In this document: positions 8,005 to 17,611 of the stretch, one piece after another
Numbering within the stretch: position 1 is the stretch's first letter
How the letters are laid out: each line of letters starts with the position of its first letter
DNA from: Pedobacter changchengzhani
GTDB taxonomy: Bacteria > Bacteroidota > Bacteroidia > Sphingobacteriales > Sphingobacteriaceae
DNA length: 64,000 nucleotides
Assembly (NCBI RefSeq): GCF_004354365.1
Contig: NZ_SJCY01000004.1
Span: forward strand, 248,001 to 312,000
Direction of reading: 5' to 3'
Made by a program: the position numbers and the translations under genes
The notes under the pieces: generated by a model
Database searches by the model: none
Told to the model about the DNA's origin: nothing
What the model saw: only the letters and a program-made list of their open reading frames with translations

Positions 8005-9369
8005 CTATGGTTGTGCTTTTTCAATTTCCTGAAGCGCAACCTCTAAAGCTAGGCTTGGTTCGCAAATTATATTCGGTGTTACACCGATTCCATCGAGTCT
8101 TTTACCGTCAAAAGTATAATAATCTAGCATAGGTATCGTTAGAGCAAAGTTTGAAATGTGAAAATATTCCATGCTTAAAACTGAGCCTGCTGTTTTGGCG
8201 CCGATTAAAGTAGCAATTTTTTCTTTTTGTAACGTATATGCAAATGGTTCGCTTGTGCTTGCAGTAACGTTGCTGGTTAGTATGTATATTTTCCCTTCAA
8301 ATGTTTTCGGTAACGGTTCACTGATAATGCTCAATCCTTCAACGCCACTTTTTACTTCTTTTTTATACCTGTCGTAGTTTGCATTATTCATAACCTTAAA
8401 CTTTCCATAATCTTGGGTAAGGGGTGGAGACTGATTGTTTTTCCAATAGGATTGGGAAAGCACTACGCCTCCGTATAGGGTTTTTTTGGTTAAATATTGG
8501 CAAATTCTCATTGCGCCTTCTAAATCTCCACCTGGATTGTTTCTTAAATCTATAATCAGATTTTTAGCTTTAGAATTTACAATTTCATTCATTATTGCAT
8601 CAATATCGCCTGATCTGAAATCGAAGGCTGGAATATCTAAAAGAAATGTGCTTTCATTTAATGGCTTTAATTCGGGTTTATTTCCTTTTACTGTTTCTAC
8701 TGCTCCTGCGATTAGGAAGTTGCTCGCATTTTCTTTATTACCGGTTAAAGAATAGTGAGAGAAAGGGAATTCACGGCTTTTATAAAAAAATCCAGACATA
8801 AATTCAGCATCGTCTTCCACTCTATGGCTAAAATCGTCCATATACTTAACAAAATTAGTCCATTCCTTGCCTTCTAATACGGTTTTGTGGTAAATATTTT
8901 CCTCCGTAAGAACCTTGATTTCAGTCCATAATTGTTGATAATTTTTAGGCTTTTCAATTAAATCAACTTGCGTTGCAACAAATTTTCCATAAGTTTTACC
9001 GGAGCTTTTACCCATTAAATTGGCAGTTATTACATTTCCATTTTTTGTACCTTGTAAAAAGTATTTTTTCTTTTGAAGGATTAAAAAGCCAGTTACGGTA
9101 TTATTTTCTATCAGCACACTATCTAATTCCATCATACTACCATCTCTTTGAAAAAAACCTTTAGCAAAAGAACCTTTTAAACCTCCGAGAATTCTTTTGT
9201 TGGCATCTGGCTTTGTGATTCCAAAAAGGTAAGAATTGTTCTTTTGCAATGTGAAGTTAGTAATCAGTTGTCCAAACTCTCCAGTAGTGATGTCTGCTCT
9301 CCAGTTTCCCTGTTGAGCGTAAGTCATATTGACGATAAAAAAAGTAAAGATTGATAGGAATATTTTCAT
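8005..9369 (-). CDS. Secreted S41-family (C-terminal processing protease-like) peptidase
   Basis: Start taken at 9369 (MKIFLSIFTFFIVNMTYAQ), which gives a Sec signal peptide of about 19 residues and a 454-aa protein; an upstream ATG at 9396 would bury that signal. The S41 catalytic core is recognisable: a NLIIDLRNNPGGD strand-turn, then TSNVTASTSEPFAY with the nucleophilic Ser, then GAKTAGS. The N-terminal half is a variable region usual in Bacteroidetes S41 proteins, with no clear PDZ domain. Likely periplasmic or membrane-associated proteolysis; the substrate is unknown. The gene lies between two 82-bp direct repeats, so it may be an insertion. Confidence 0.85.
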   Translation of the reverse strand: MKIFLSIFTFFIVNMTYAQQGNWRADITTGEFGQLITNFTLQKNNSYLFGITKPDANKRILGGLKGSFAKGFFQRDGSMMELDSVLIENNTVTGFLILQKKKYFLQGTKNGNVITANLMGKSSGKTYGKFVATQVDLIEKPKNYQQLWTEIKVLTEENIYHKTVLEGKEWTNFVKYMDDFSHRVEDDAEFMSGFFYKSREFPFSHYSLTGNKENASNFLIAGAVETVKGNKPELKPLNESTFLLDIPAFDFRSGDIDAIMNEIVNSKAKNLIIDLRNNPGGDLEGAMRICQYLTKKTLYGGVVLSQSYWKNNQSPPLTQDYGKFKVMNNANYDRYKKEVKSGVEGLSIISEPLPKTFEGKIYILTSNVTASTSEPFAYTLQKEKIATLIGAKTAGSVLSMEYFHISNFALTIPMLDYYTFDGKRLDGIGVTPNIICEPSLALEVALQEIEKAQP

Positions 9370-9521
9370 AACTATGGGAGGATTAATCAATTTCAAGGGA
9401 TTTTTTATTCGGTAGTTAAATGTCTAGTATTTAAGATCTAAACTTAGAAAAAAAGAATCTTCTAAACAACGTTTATCTCATAAAAATAAAGATGGAAATC
9501 GGTGTCAATTATTTAATGACC

Positions 9522-9603
9522 TTGCAAAAAAATTATTCAAAAAAAATGGCGCAACTTTCGGGTTGCACCATTTCTTACGCCAAGTTATTTTAAATATTAC
9601 CCC
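9522..9603. repeat. 82-bp direct repeat, copy B
   Basis: Identical to 7711-7792. This copy covers the last codon and stop of the 9597-10187 gene and its terminator, so it is probably the original and copy A the duplicate. Confidence 0.85.
9534..9571 (-). terminator. Rho-independent terminator after the 9597-10187 gene
   Basis: On the minus strand TGGTGCAAC, loop CCGAAA, GTTGCGCCA followed by eight T; 9-bp stem with one G-U pair. It starts about 27 nt after the stop codon. Confidence 0.8.
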
Positions 9604-10187
9604 GCTTTAAACATCTTATTTACAGCCTGCTCAACTTTAACTATATCTGCAGTAATTGTTTTTTGAATGCCCGCATCAAATGAAGCCGTAAACCTTGGCT
9701 CAATTGTAATTTCATTTGGCTCATTGTTAATATTTATCCTAAAAATGTGCTTACCAAATTTAAAGCCAGCGCCAATTTTTGTAATTTTTGTTTCTACAGT
9801 TTGAATAAATTCATAGCTGTTACTCACCTGATCCAATAAATCTTTTATCGCTTGAAAAACCAATTCGGTTTCTATATTCAGCTCATTTATAATTATTGTT
9901 GTAGCTTCTAAATCAGTTTTTAGTGCTTTACTGATCTTAGCATCCTTATGCATATCTTGCAAAACTTCAAGCAAATCTTCACTGTAAATAATACGTCTTT
10001 TATCGGTAATTAAGATGGTTACTGCGTTTTCATCTTTGTTAGTTTCCTGCTTAAGATGAATTTCATCGTTACCGTCTTTAACTGTATATTCAGTAGGTGA
10101 TAGACTTTCTACTTTCGAATCTGCTATCGCATTCTTCAATGTGTTTACAATATGATCCAAAACTGGATGATTTTCTATACCGCTCAT
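9597..10187 (-). CDS. Hypothetical protein, 196 aa
   Basis: Not recognised. The protein is acidic to neutral, soluble and rich in helix-forming heptads in the middle (about residues 70-135: LLEVLQDMHKDAKISKALK and following), flanked by beta-rich ends (VTILITDKRRIIY near 52-64; GKHIFRININNEPNEITIEP near 150-170). There is no signal peptide or membrane segment. A TACCTTTG -7 box lies 17 nt before the ATG and a good terminator follows, so it is a genuine monocistronic gene. Confidence 0.6.
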   Translation of the reverse strand: MSGIENHPVLDHIVNTLKNAIADSKVESLSPTEYTVKDGNDEIHLKQETNKDENAVTILITDKRRIIYSEDLLEVLQDMHKDAKISKALKTDLEATTIIINELNIETELVFQAIKDLLDQVSNSYEFIQTVETKITKIGAGFKFGKHIFRININNEPNEITIEPRFTASFDAGIQKTITADIVKVEQAVNKMFKAG

Positions 10188-10319
10188 TTTATTAATTTTT
10201 TTTGCAAAGGTAAGTTTGTAAATTGATTTTTTGGTTATTAGTAAGGATTACTTTTTAATCTTCCTTAAATAATTTGATGCCACATGCTACCTTTCTAAAT
10301 CAAGTTGTCTTCACACTTG

Positions 10320-10405
10320 CTAGCGTTAACGATTGAAGTGGCATCCTTTTTGGTTTTTTCTACCAAAAAGATAAAATTCCGAAAATTCGGGATTAAAACG
10401 CCCAT
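10320..10405. repeat. Dispersed intergenic repeat (copy 1 of 2)
   Basis: Shares CTAGCGTTAACGATTG, ATCCTTTTTGG-TTTTTTCT-ACCAAAAA and TTAAAACGCCCA blocks in the same order with 32980-33060. The middle block is a TTTTTGGT/ACCAAAAA hairpin. The 10188-10505 interval holds nothing else recognisable. Confidence 0.7.
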
Positions 10406-10505
10406 AATAAATAAGGATTTATAATAACTATTGAGCTATATTGTTAATAAAACCCACCAACTATATAGCGTGCTGATGATATACCCGATTTCATCGTAAA
10501 TTCTG

Positions 10506-13500
10506 CTATTTAAAGTTTCTTCCATTTGAAAAGATTTCATTCCGCGCAGTTTCTCGTAACTGGGTTCTCTTGTTTTCTGGATTGGGCGCTGTTTTTTCAT
10601 CGCCCCGAGCAAGTGTTAACAACGGTAATTGATCATCATTTTTAGCAGTCAGCCTCTTCAGTAATTTAGTAAAATCGAAACATTTTTGTACAATTACATG
10701 TACCACTTCGCCCTCTCGCTGTAATTTCCCTTCTACCATAAGCAACCTAGAATGAAGTATTTCTTTACGATATTTATCGAAAATTTTCTCAAAAACCACT
10801 AAGTTAGAAAAACCGGTTTCATCTTCGATAGTGATAAAACATACGCCACGGGCGGTTCCCGGTCTTTGGCGCACCAATACCAAACCCGATACTTTAACCA
10901 GCTTTCCATTTTCTGTTTCGCCAATTTCTTTGGACGATTTTACATTGAACATTTGCAGTTTTTCCCTAACCAAACTAACAGGATGCGCTTTCAATGAAAG
11001 TGAGGTTGAAGCATAATCTTGCACCACATGCTCACTTTTGGATAACAGAGGCAATTGAATTTGTTTTTCGGTTTCACTTTCCGAAACCTGACCTTCAAAA
11101 AGTGCAATCGGGCGGTCTTTTAAGGCAGAAACTTCCCAAAGGGCTTGTCTTCTATCTAATTTTATAGATCGAAAACAATCTGCATCTGCTAATTTTTCTA
11201 ACGCGCCCATAGAAACACCCGCATCCAATAAACTGTGTATGTTTAAATAACCGTTTCCGCGCCCATTTACTAAGGCAATCATATCATCTTCCCTCAACCC
11301 AGAAATTTGCCTAAAACCCAAACGAAGCGCATGGTATTTGCCCGATTTTTCTTGCAGAATATTATTCCACTCAGAAATATTTACATCAATTTCTCTAACT
11401 TCAACACCGTGGTTTTTAGCATCAATAACTAATTGTGCGGGTTGGTAAAACCCCATAGGCATAGAATTAAGTATGGCGCAAACAAAAACATCAGGATAAT
11501 AACATTTTAACCAGCAAGATACATAAACCAGTAAAGCAAAACTTGCTGCATGACTTTCAGGAAACCCATAACTTCCAAAACCTTCCAATTGTCTGAATAC
11601 TCTCCGGGCAAAATCTTCTGTATAACCTTTTTTGGTCATTCCATTTACCAACTTCTCTTCAAATTTGGTTACCATACCGTGCATTTTAAAAGTGGCCATG
11701 CTCCGCCTAAGTTCATCCGCTTCGGTAGGCGTAAATCCAGCCGCCACAATGGCAATTTTCATCGCTTGTTCTTGAAAAAGTGGCACGCCTAAAGTTTTAC
11801 CCAAAATTTCCTCAAGTTCTTTCGAGGGATATTCTACAGGTTCTTCGCCATTTCTTCGCTTAAGATAAGGATGTACCATGTCGCCTTGAATTGGACCCGG
11901 ACGTACGATTGCAACTTCAATTACTAAATCGTAAAAGCATTTTGGGCGCAACCTAGGCAACATTTGCTGTTGTGCCCGACTTTCAATTTGGAAAACGCCA
12001 ATGGTATCGGCATGACTGATCATTTCATAAACTTTCGGATCATCCTCTTTATTAATTGAAGCAAGTGTGAGGTCTAAATCGTAATGTTTTTTAGCCAAAT
12101 CAAACCCCTTACGAATACATGTGAGCATGCCCAAAGCCAAAACATCAATTTTTAAAAATCCTAAAGCATCAATATCATCTTTATTCCATTCTATATTGGT
12201 TCGGTTTTCCATTCGGGCATGGAAAATAGGGCAGAGATCAGTGAGTTTGCCACGGGTAATCACAAAGCCTCCGGTGTGTTGCCCAAGCTGGCGCGGAAAG
12301 CCCATCATCTGTTGGGTTAAATCCAAAACTTTTAGCAACAATGGGTCTTGTGCGTTTAGTCCTTGTTCTGTTATGCGTTCTCCTTCAAACCATTCTTTGC
12401 TAAATTTCCAAACGGAGGCCGATAATCGATCAATGGTATCTGTTGATAAACCCATTGCTTTGCCAACATCGCGCAATGCACCTTTTTGGTGGAGTTGTGT
12501 AACGGTGGCAACAATGGCCGCACGGTCTCGGCCATATTTGTTGTAAATATATTGAATCACTTCTTCTCTTCGCTCGTGTTCAAAATCTACATCAATATCT
12601 GGCGGTTCATTACGGGCAGATGAAATAAAACGCTCAAATAAAAGGTCGAATTTTGTAGGATCTACCGAGGTAATACCCAAGCAATAACAAATGGTAGAAT
12701 TTGCTGCAGAACCACGACCTTGACATAAAATTTTCTGATTGCGTGCAAATTTTACAATATCATAAACGGTGAGGAAGTAAGAGGCATAATTCATTTCCTT
12801 CACGAATTTCATTTCGTAGTTTATGTTGTTAATTACTTTTTCGGGTAAGGGTAAACCGAAAATTTCTTCAGCACCTTTCCAAGTTAGGTATTCTAATTCT
12901 TCTTGTGGCCCGCGGTCGCTAGAAAGTATTTCCTCAGGATAAACATATTCGAGCGTATCCAAACTAAATTTACAAAGTGCAGCAATTTCTAATGTTTTTT
13001 CAATCGCATCTGGATAAGGTCTAAATAATCGCTGCATTTCTTCAATGGATTTTAAATGTCGCTCTGCATTCATTTTTAACCTAAAACCTGCATTTTGAAT
13101 CGTGCATTTCTCTCGTACGCAGGTAAGAATATCCTGCAACTCTCGGCGCTGAGGTTGGTGATAATACACATCGTTGGTAGCAACCAAAGGGATACCAATT
13201 TTTTTTGAAAGCTGATCTAACCTAAATACTCTTTTTTGGTCTTGGCCATGATAACTCCTGTTTACACCTAAATAAAGTTTTTTGCCAAAAAGCGCTTTGT
13301 AATTCTGCAGTTGTGTGGCAAAGTTAGCTTCAAAATCAAAGACGTTGCTTAAGGCATCAGGTGCTATGGCAATAAAAATAATCCCCTTTTTATATTCTTC
13401 TACATCTTTAACATATAGGTAGCATTTTCCCTTTTCAGCACGGAAATTACCCATACTTAACAATGCAGATAATCTTCCATAAGCTTCTTTATCAGTAGGA

Positions 13501-13733
13501 TAAGCGAGTAAACTCGGCCCATCAAGCAGTTCTAATTTACATGCGGGGATAATAGAAATATCAAATTTACGAGCTTCTGAATGCGCACGAACAATCCCCG
13601 CCATGGTGTTTACATCGGTAATGGCAATTTTAGAATAGCCAAAAGCAGCGGCTTGCTCCACCAGTTCTTCTGGATGAGAAGCCCCTCTAAGAAAGCTAAA
13701 ATTACTTGTTACCTGTAGTTCGCAATAGCCCAT
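10506..13733 (-). CDS. dnaE2: Error-prone DNA polymerase III alpha subunit DnaE2
   Basis: Polymerase of the ImuA-ImuB-DnaE2 translesion mutasome that bypasses DNA lesions at the cost of mutations. 1075 aa, the usual DnaE2 size. N-terminal PHP domain begins CELQVTSNFSFLRGASHPEEL, where the first PHP His-x-His pair is replaced, as is normal in DnaE2. The C-family polymerase catalytic aspartates are in PPDIDVDF at about residues 377-384. A helix-hairpin-helix region lies near 800 and an OB fold near 960-1030. It is 12 bp downstream of imuB and last in the operon. Confidence 0.95.
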   Translation of the reverse strand: MGYCELQVTSNFSFLRGASHPEELVEQAAAFGYSKIAITDVNTMAGIVRAHSEARKFDISIIPACKLELLDGPSLLAYPTDKEAYGRLSALLSMGNFRAEKGKCYLYVKDVEEYKKGIIFIAIAPDALSNVFDFEANFATQLQNYKALFGKKLYLGVNRSYHGQDQKRVFRLDQLSKKIGIPLVATNDVYYHQPQRRELQDILTCVREKCTIQNAGFRLKMNAERHLKSIEEMQRLFRPYPDAIEKTLEIAALCKFSLDTLEYVYPEEILSSDRGPQEELEYLTWKGAEEIFGLPLPEKVINNINYEMKFVKEMNYASYFLTVYDIVKFARNQKILCQGRGSAANSTICYCLGITSVDPTKFDLLFERFISSARNEPPDIDVDFEHERREEVIQYIYNKYGRDRAAIVATVTQLHQKGALRDVGKAMGLSTDTIDRLSASVWKFSKEWFEGERITEQGLNAQDPLLLKVLDLTQQMMGFPRQLGQHTGGFVITRGKLTDLCPIFHARMENRTNIEWNKDDIDALGFLKIDVLALGMLTCIRKGFDLAKKHYDLDLTLASINKEDDPKVYEMISHADTIGVFQIESRAQQQMLPRLRPKCFYDLVIEVAIVRPGPIQGDMVHPYLKRRNGEEPVEYPSKELEEILGKTLGVPLFQEQAMKIAIVAAGFTPTEADELRRSMATFKMHGMVTKFEEKLVNGMTKKGYTEDFARRVFRQLEGFGSYGFPESHAASFALLVYVSCWLKCYYPDVFVCAILNSMPMGFYQPAQLVIDAKNHGVEVREIDVNISEWNNILQEKSGKYHALRLGFRQISGLREDDMIALVNGRGNGYLNIHSLLDAGVSMGALEKLADADCFRSIKLDRRQALWEVSALKDRPIALFEGQVSESETEKQIQLPLLSKSEHVVQDYASTSLSLKAHPVSLVREKLQMFNVKSSKEIGETENGKLVKVSGLVLVRQRPGTARGVCFITIEDETGFSNLVVFEKIFDKYRKEILHSRLLMVEGKLQREGEVVHVIVQKCFDFTKLLKRLTAKNDDQLPLLTLARGDEKTAPNPENKRTQLRETARNEIFSNGRNFK

Positions 13734-13745
13734 TATTTTTATTTT

Positions 13746-15242
13746 TTATGCGAAAAACCCATGAATGAACCAATTTGATTTTTCTTCGCTATAATGGCCA
13801 GATCTAAATATCCAATATCTTCTTCCTTTTTCATCCTCAACAATATAATAATCTCTATGCTCGCCTTTTTCTATCCACCATTCTCTTTCAATGCGCTCGG
13901 GTCCATCGGCTTTTTTAATTAAATGCAATTCATCTTTATACCTAAAATTCATTGGTGGATAATCTGGAATGGGGGCTGTAACTTGCACGGGTTCTGGGTT
14001 TTTTAACATCTCCATAGGGCGAGGGTTAACTTTTTGCCAACTACATTCCGATTTTTCTTCTAAAGATACCGCTGTTCTTAGCGAGCGTTCTGGCCAGTAA
14101 TGAGCTTGAGGAATGTATCTTTTAATCGCCTGAGGACCAATTTTTCCAGCAAGTCTATCTAAAAGTTGAGCGATATTTTGATCTGCAAGTCCGGGTTTGC
14201 CACCCCAAAGTTTTTCTTGTTGTACAAGCATAGCTTCAGTTTTGATGGCGGTTAACATAAAAAGCTCTATGCCCAAAGCGGGTTCAATTTGGTCAATTCG
14301 CAATTGAAAAAGTTTAAATAAGTGCTTAATGTTATGGCTTGGCTGGTTGGTGCCGATTTTTGTTAACGTAACCTTGCCATCTAAACGGTAACCTTTCAAT
14401 TCTGCCGAGCGCATACCTAAACCATCACTGGCTAATCTATTACATAAATTTTCTAATAATTTTTCAATCGCAATTTCTATCGCGGTCTTTGTTCTTATCG
14501 GCTCTAAGCAAGCTAATCTTTCTTCGTAAGGCTGGATGATGATGATTGGTTTAACCGTTTCTTCTTCGGTGCCCAATGCTTGCGCGAGTTTTAACAACAT
14601 TCCTTCTCCAAACCTTCTGCGGAGTACTGATCTTGGCATCTGGATGAACTTTCCAATTTTATCAAGTCCTAGTTTGTACAACCGTTGATAACTATTTGTT
14701 TCTAAACGAAGTGCAATTGGTGGCAGGTTCAAAAGTGCATTGTACTGCTCGTTAGGTGCAATAATCGGCAGCTTTTTGCCAAACCTGGCAATTGCCCAAC
14801 TTGTGCCAATGGTATCGGATAATGCTGCACGGCAGCCATAACCAGATTCATTTAGCTTTGCGAGTATATGCTGAAGATATTTTTCTTCGCCTCCCCAAAG
14901 ATGTGAGCAACCACTAGAATCTAAAATAATCCCTTCAGGAAGATCTATAGCCACAAAAGGGGAGTAGCGAATTGCCCATTTCGCAATTCGGGTAAGTAAT
15001 TTTTTATTTAGATTGGCTTCGTCATCAAAGCATTGAATGTTCGGTACAATGGCTTTTGCATCCGCCAGAATAGCGCCACAAAAAATACCTTGCTTTTCGG
15101 CTTCTTTTGAAGATGCAGTAACTATAATCCGCCCGCGTTCGGGTTTTGTAAATACAAATACTTCGCCCTTGAGCTCCGGTTTGCGGGTGGCAAGCCAGTC
15201 CGAAAGTAAATTCGGAAACCATATTGATACCATTCTTTTCAT
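13746..15242 (-). CDS. imuB: ImuB, catalytically inactive Y-family polymerase homologue
   Basis: Adaptor of the mutasome, linking DnaE2 to the beta clamp. 498 aa with Y-family palm and fingers but no catalytic acidic triad: the start KRMVSIWFPNLLSDWLATR replaces the active DinB strand that carries Asp. The C-terminal part, with the PEPVQV segment at about residue 415, is the extension that interacts with partners in the family. The start codon is one base after the imuA stop, so translation is coupled. Confidence 0.92.
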   Translation of the reverse strand: MKRMVSIWFPNLLSDWLATRKPELKGEVFVFTKPERGRIIVTASSKEAEKQGIFCGAILADAKAIVPNIQCFDDEANLNKKLLTRIAKWAIRYSPFVAIDLPEGIILDSSGCSHLWGGEEKYLQHILAKLNESGYGCRAALSDTIGTSWAIARFGKKLPIIAPNEQYNALLNLPPIALRLETNSYQRLYKLGLDKIGKFIQMPRSVLRRRFGEGMLLKLAQALGTEEETVKPIIIIQPYEERLACLEPIRTKTAIEIAIEKLLENLCNRLASDGLGMRSAELKGYRLDGKVTLTKIGTNQPSHNIKHLFKLFQLRIDQIEPALGIELFMLTAIKTEAMLVQQEKLWGGKPGLADQNIAQLLDRLAGKIGPQAIKRYIPQAHYWPERSLRTAVSLEEKSECSWQKVNPRPMEMLKNPEPVQVTAPIPDYPPMNFRYKDELHLIKKADGPERIEREWWIEKGEHRDYYIVEDEKGRRYWIFRSGHYSEEKSNWFIHGFFA

Positions 15243-15243
15243 T

Positions 15244-15978
15244 TTACCCTGCCTGTTTGGTTTGTAAAACTGCTAATGCTATTTTTTGATCAAATGAAGC
15301 AAATTTATCTTCGAGCCATTGTATTTGAAACGTACCTGTAACGCCGTTACGAACTTTTAACAAATTCACTTCCCATATTGGATTGCCCACGCCAGGCATT
15401 TCATCTACCATTTCACTTGGTTGTGGCTTAATTTGCCAACGCACCGTACATGGTGTGGCCGAGCGTGCATATTTAGGTTGTTTGCGAAGAATTATTCCGG
15501 TTACACCGCTCTTTTCTGTCGCAAGCTGTAATCTTCGGCTTTGTGCAAAACTAATATCTGGTATTTCTGCAACTACACAGGCAAGTCCTTCGCATTTCAA
15601 AGCTTCTTCGGTAGTCCATAGTATTTCTTTCTCATAATTAAGGTCGATAAAAATAACCTGTTGTGGATCAACCCCAAAACGTTCCATTGATGGTGGAAAA
15701 AGTTTCCGATTACGGCTTATCCATATACAAGGACTTCCGTTTTCCATTAACTTTCCCATTACTCCAGAAATAAAACCTTCGCTAGAGGCCGCATCTTCGA
15801 GGTTTTCTGATAGGAATTCGTGAATGGTAGCTGTTGGAAAAACTGAGTTTGGAAAGCACGCTTCTAAAGAACCAAGACCAAATCCTTCAGTATTACTGAT
15901 TGGCGCAGGTTTGAATCCTTGCGTTTCCAATATTTGCTTCTTAAGTTGTGCTACTATTTCCTCTTTGTCTGTCTTCAT
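15244..15978 (-). CDS. imuA: ImuA-like RecA/SulA-related mutasome protein
   Basis: First gene of the mutasome operon. 244 aa with a reduced RecA-like core (ATIHEFLSE, SPCIWISRNRKLFPP, QQVIFIDLNYEKEILW) and no intact Walker A, as in ImuA'/SulA-like proteins of Bacteroidetes. In the better studied Pseudomonas/Mycobacterium systems, the ImuA-type protein supports DnaE2/ImuB recruitment at damage. One base separates it from imuB. The operon is headed by a palindromic operator cluster at 16031-16064, consistent with damage-regulated expression, although no lexA-like gene is in the window. Confidence 0.85.
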   Translation of the reverse strand: MKTDKEEIVAQLKKQILETQGFKPAPISNTEGFGLGSLEACFPNSVFPTATIHEFLSENLEDAASSEGFISGVMGKLMENGSPCIWISRNRKLFPPSMERFGVDPQQVIFIDLNYEKEILWTTEEALKCEGLACVVAEIPDISFAQSRRLQLATEKSGVTGIILRKQPKYARSATPCTVRWQIKPQPSEMVDEMPGVGNPIWEVNLLKVRNGVTGTFQIQWLEDKFASFDQKIALAVLQTKQAG

Positions 15979-16020
15979 CGCTATGTCCTGATCACATTTT
16001 TGCAGTTATCATTATAGTAA

Positions 16021-16064
16021 CAAATATAAAACTAATAATATTAGTAATTACTAACAATATTAGT
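16021..16064 (-). promoter_or_regulatory. imuA promoter with overlapping dyad operators
   Basis: The minus-strand -7 box TATATTTG occupies 16021-16028. Directly upstream lie two near-identical dyads, ACTAAT-AAT-ATTAGT (16031-16045) and ACTAAC-AAT-ATTAGT (16050-16064), centres 19 bp apart, and between them the perfect palindrome TTAGTAATTACTAA (16041-16054). They cover the place where polymerase would bind, so repression is the simplest reading. Confidence 0.65.
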
Positions 16065-16248
16065 AAAATTATCAACATTTAAGTAGTCGTTTTGTAGAGA
16101 TGATGGTGTTGAAATTTTCTTTTTTTCTCGCCAAGAAAACTTTTCAAAAGTACATTGTGGGCTGAAGGGTATAAGGGGCAAAAACATAAACTATTGCTTT
16201 GTATTAATAAAATTATTTACTTTGCTACCAAAATAACCAAATAACAAT

Positions 16249-17517
16249 ATGACTGAAACTAAAACTTCTACAAGGTTTGCCTTTGTGATGATTACTTCCC
16301 TTTTCTTTTTATGGGGCTTTGTGCATAACCTCGATCCAATTTTAATTCCTCACTTAAAAAGAGCATTTAGTTTAAGTACTTTACAAGCCTCATTAGTAGA
16401 TTCTGCCGTGTTTATTGCCTATTTTGTTATGGCGCTTCCAGCAGGATTGATTATGAAAAAGTATGGTTATAAAACAGGTATAATTGTAGGTTTATTGTTT
16501 TTTGCCATAGGTTCTTACCTTTTTATTCCCTCAGCAAATACACAATCTTATGGATTTTTTCTTTTTGCTTTGTTTGTAATTGCTTGTGGTTTAACAATAC
16601 TAGAAACTGCAGCAAATCCTTTTGCATCGCTATTAGGTGATCCAAAAACGGCTGTTCAACGGTTAAATTTGGCGCAATCTTTTAACGGTTTGGCAGCTAC
16701 AATTGCGCCAATTATCGGGGCGAAAATAATTTTAACTGAAGGTGTTCCGCAGGCTATTTTACAAAGTATGGAGCCTCAAGCAAAAGCAGTTGCTCTGGCT
16801 ACAGAAGCTTCATCGGTAAAACTTCCTTATTTTATTTTAGGGTCAATAATCTTAATCGTCGCAATTATATTTTGGTTTACCAAACTTCCTAAAATAAAAG
16901 AAGATTCATCCTCGGGTGTAAGTATTTTTAGTGCATTAAAGCATAAGCATTTAAGGTGGGCTATTGCTTCTCAGTTTTTTTACGTTGGCGCGCAAGTATG
17001 TGTATTTAGCTTTTTTATTCTTTATGCCACCAAAGTAGCCGGGATAAGCGAACTTACAGCAGCTAGTTATGCCGGTTTTGGCGTCGGTATGGCTTTTATG
17101 TTCGGCCGTTTCTTTGGTACATTCTTCATGAAATATATCAGTCCGGTAAAACTATTGTGCATATATGCCGCTATTTGCGCAGTATTAAGCATTGCCGCCA
17201 TGTTTGTTACGGGTATGGCTGCTATTTTTATAATTATTGGTACAGCGTTTTTTATGTCGGTTATGTTCCCAACAATATTTTCTTTGGGGATAAAAGATTT
17301 AGGTGCAGATACTAAATTTGGAAGTAGTTTAATTATTATGTCGATTGTTGGTGGTGCCATTTTACCTCCACTTTTTGGCTTTATAAGCGATGAATTTAAC
17401 AATATTCAGTTTGGCTACATTGTGCCATTTATCTGTTTTCTAGTTATTCTGTGCTTCGGTCTTTTCGGTCATAAAGTGCAACCTTCAGATGATAGTTTAT
17501 TAAAACCTAACTTTTAA
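16249..17517 (+). CDS. FucP-type sugar MFS permease
   Basis: Inner-membrane H+/sugar symporter of the L-fucose permease family, 422 aa with 12 predicted membrane helices. Family marks: the FFLWGFVHNLDPILIPHLK block in TM1, and GLTILETAANPF in TM4. Substrate in Bacteroidetes members is fucose, glucose, galactose or related sugars; the FAH-family gene 94 bp downstream makes L-fucose or another deoxy-sugar plausible but unproven. The stop codon lies inside a terminator-like hairpin (17503-17527), so transcription into the next gene may be reduced. Confidence 0.85.
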   Translation: MTETKTSTRFAFVMITSLFFLWGFVHNLDPILIPHLKRAFSLSTLQASLVDSAVFIAYFVMALPAGLIMKKYGYKTGIIVGLLFFAIGSYLFIPSANTQSYGFFLFALFVIACGLTILETAANPFASLLGDPKTAVQRLNLAQSFNGLAATIAPIIGAKIILTEGVPQAILQSMEPQAKAVALATEASSVKLPYFILGSIILIVAIIFWFTKLPKIKEDSSSGVSIFSALKHKHLRWAIASQFFYVGAQVCVFSFFILYATKVAGISELTAASYAGFGVGMAFMFGRFFGTFFMKYISPVKLLCIYAAICAVLSIAAMFVTGMAAIFIIIGTAFFMSVMFPTIFSLGIKDLGADTKFGSSLIIMSIVGGAILPPLFGFISDEFNNIQFGYIVPFICFLVILCFGLFGHKVQPSDDSLLKPNF

Positions 17518-17527
17518 AGTTAGGTTT
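17503..17527 (+). terminator. Hairpin overlapping the permease stop codon
   Basis: AAACCTAACTTT (17503-17514) and AAAGTTAGGTTT (17516-17527) are exact reverse complements around one base; moderate T/A-rich tail. It contains the TAA stop. Confidence 0.55.
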
Positions 17528-17611
17528 ATATTTGATTGTTGAATACGGAATAGCATCAAATGCAATTTAAAATAAAAGTGTTTGAGTAGCACAAATAAAA
17601 CCTAAAATAGG

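Noticed and set aside
3624-9603. tRNA-His as an integration site with a duplicated 3' end
   Set aside because: I searched by eye for a second TTCGAGCCCCAT or ATCATCCACC downstream and found none; there is no integrase in the island.
12121-12546. 141-codon plus-strand reading frame opposite dnaE2
   Set aside because: Lies wholly inside the conserved dnaE2 coding region on the other strand, with no recognisable protein features.
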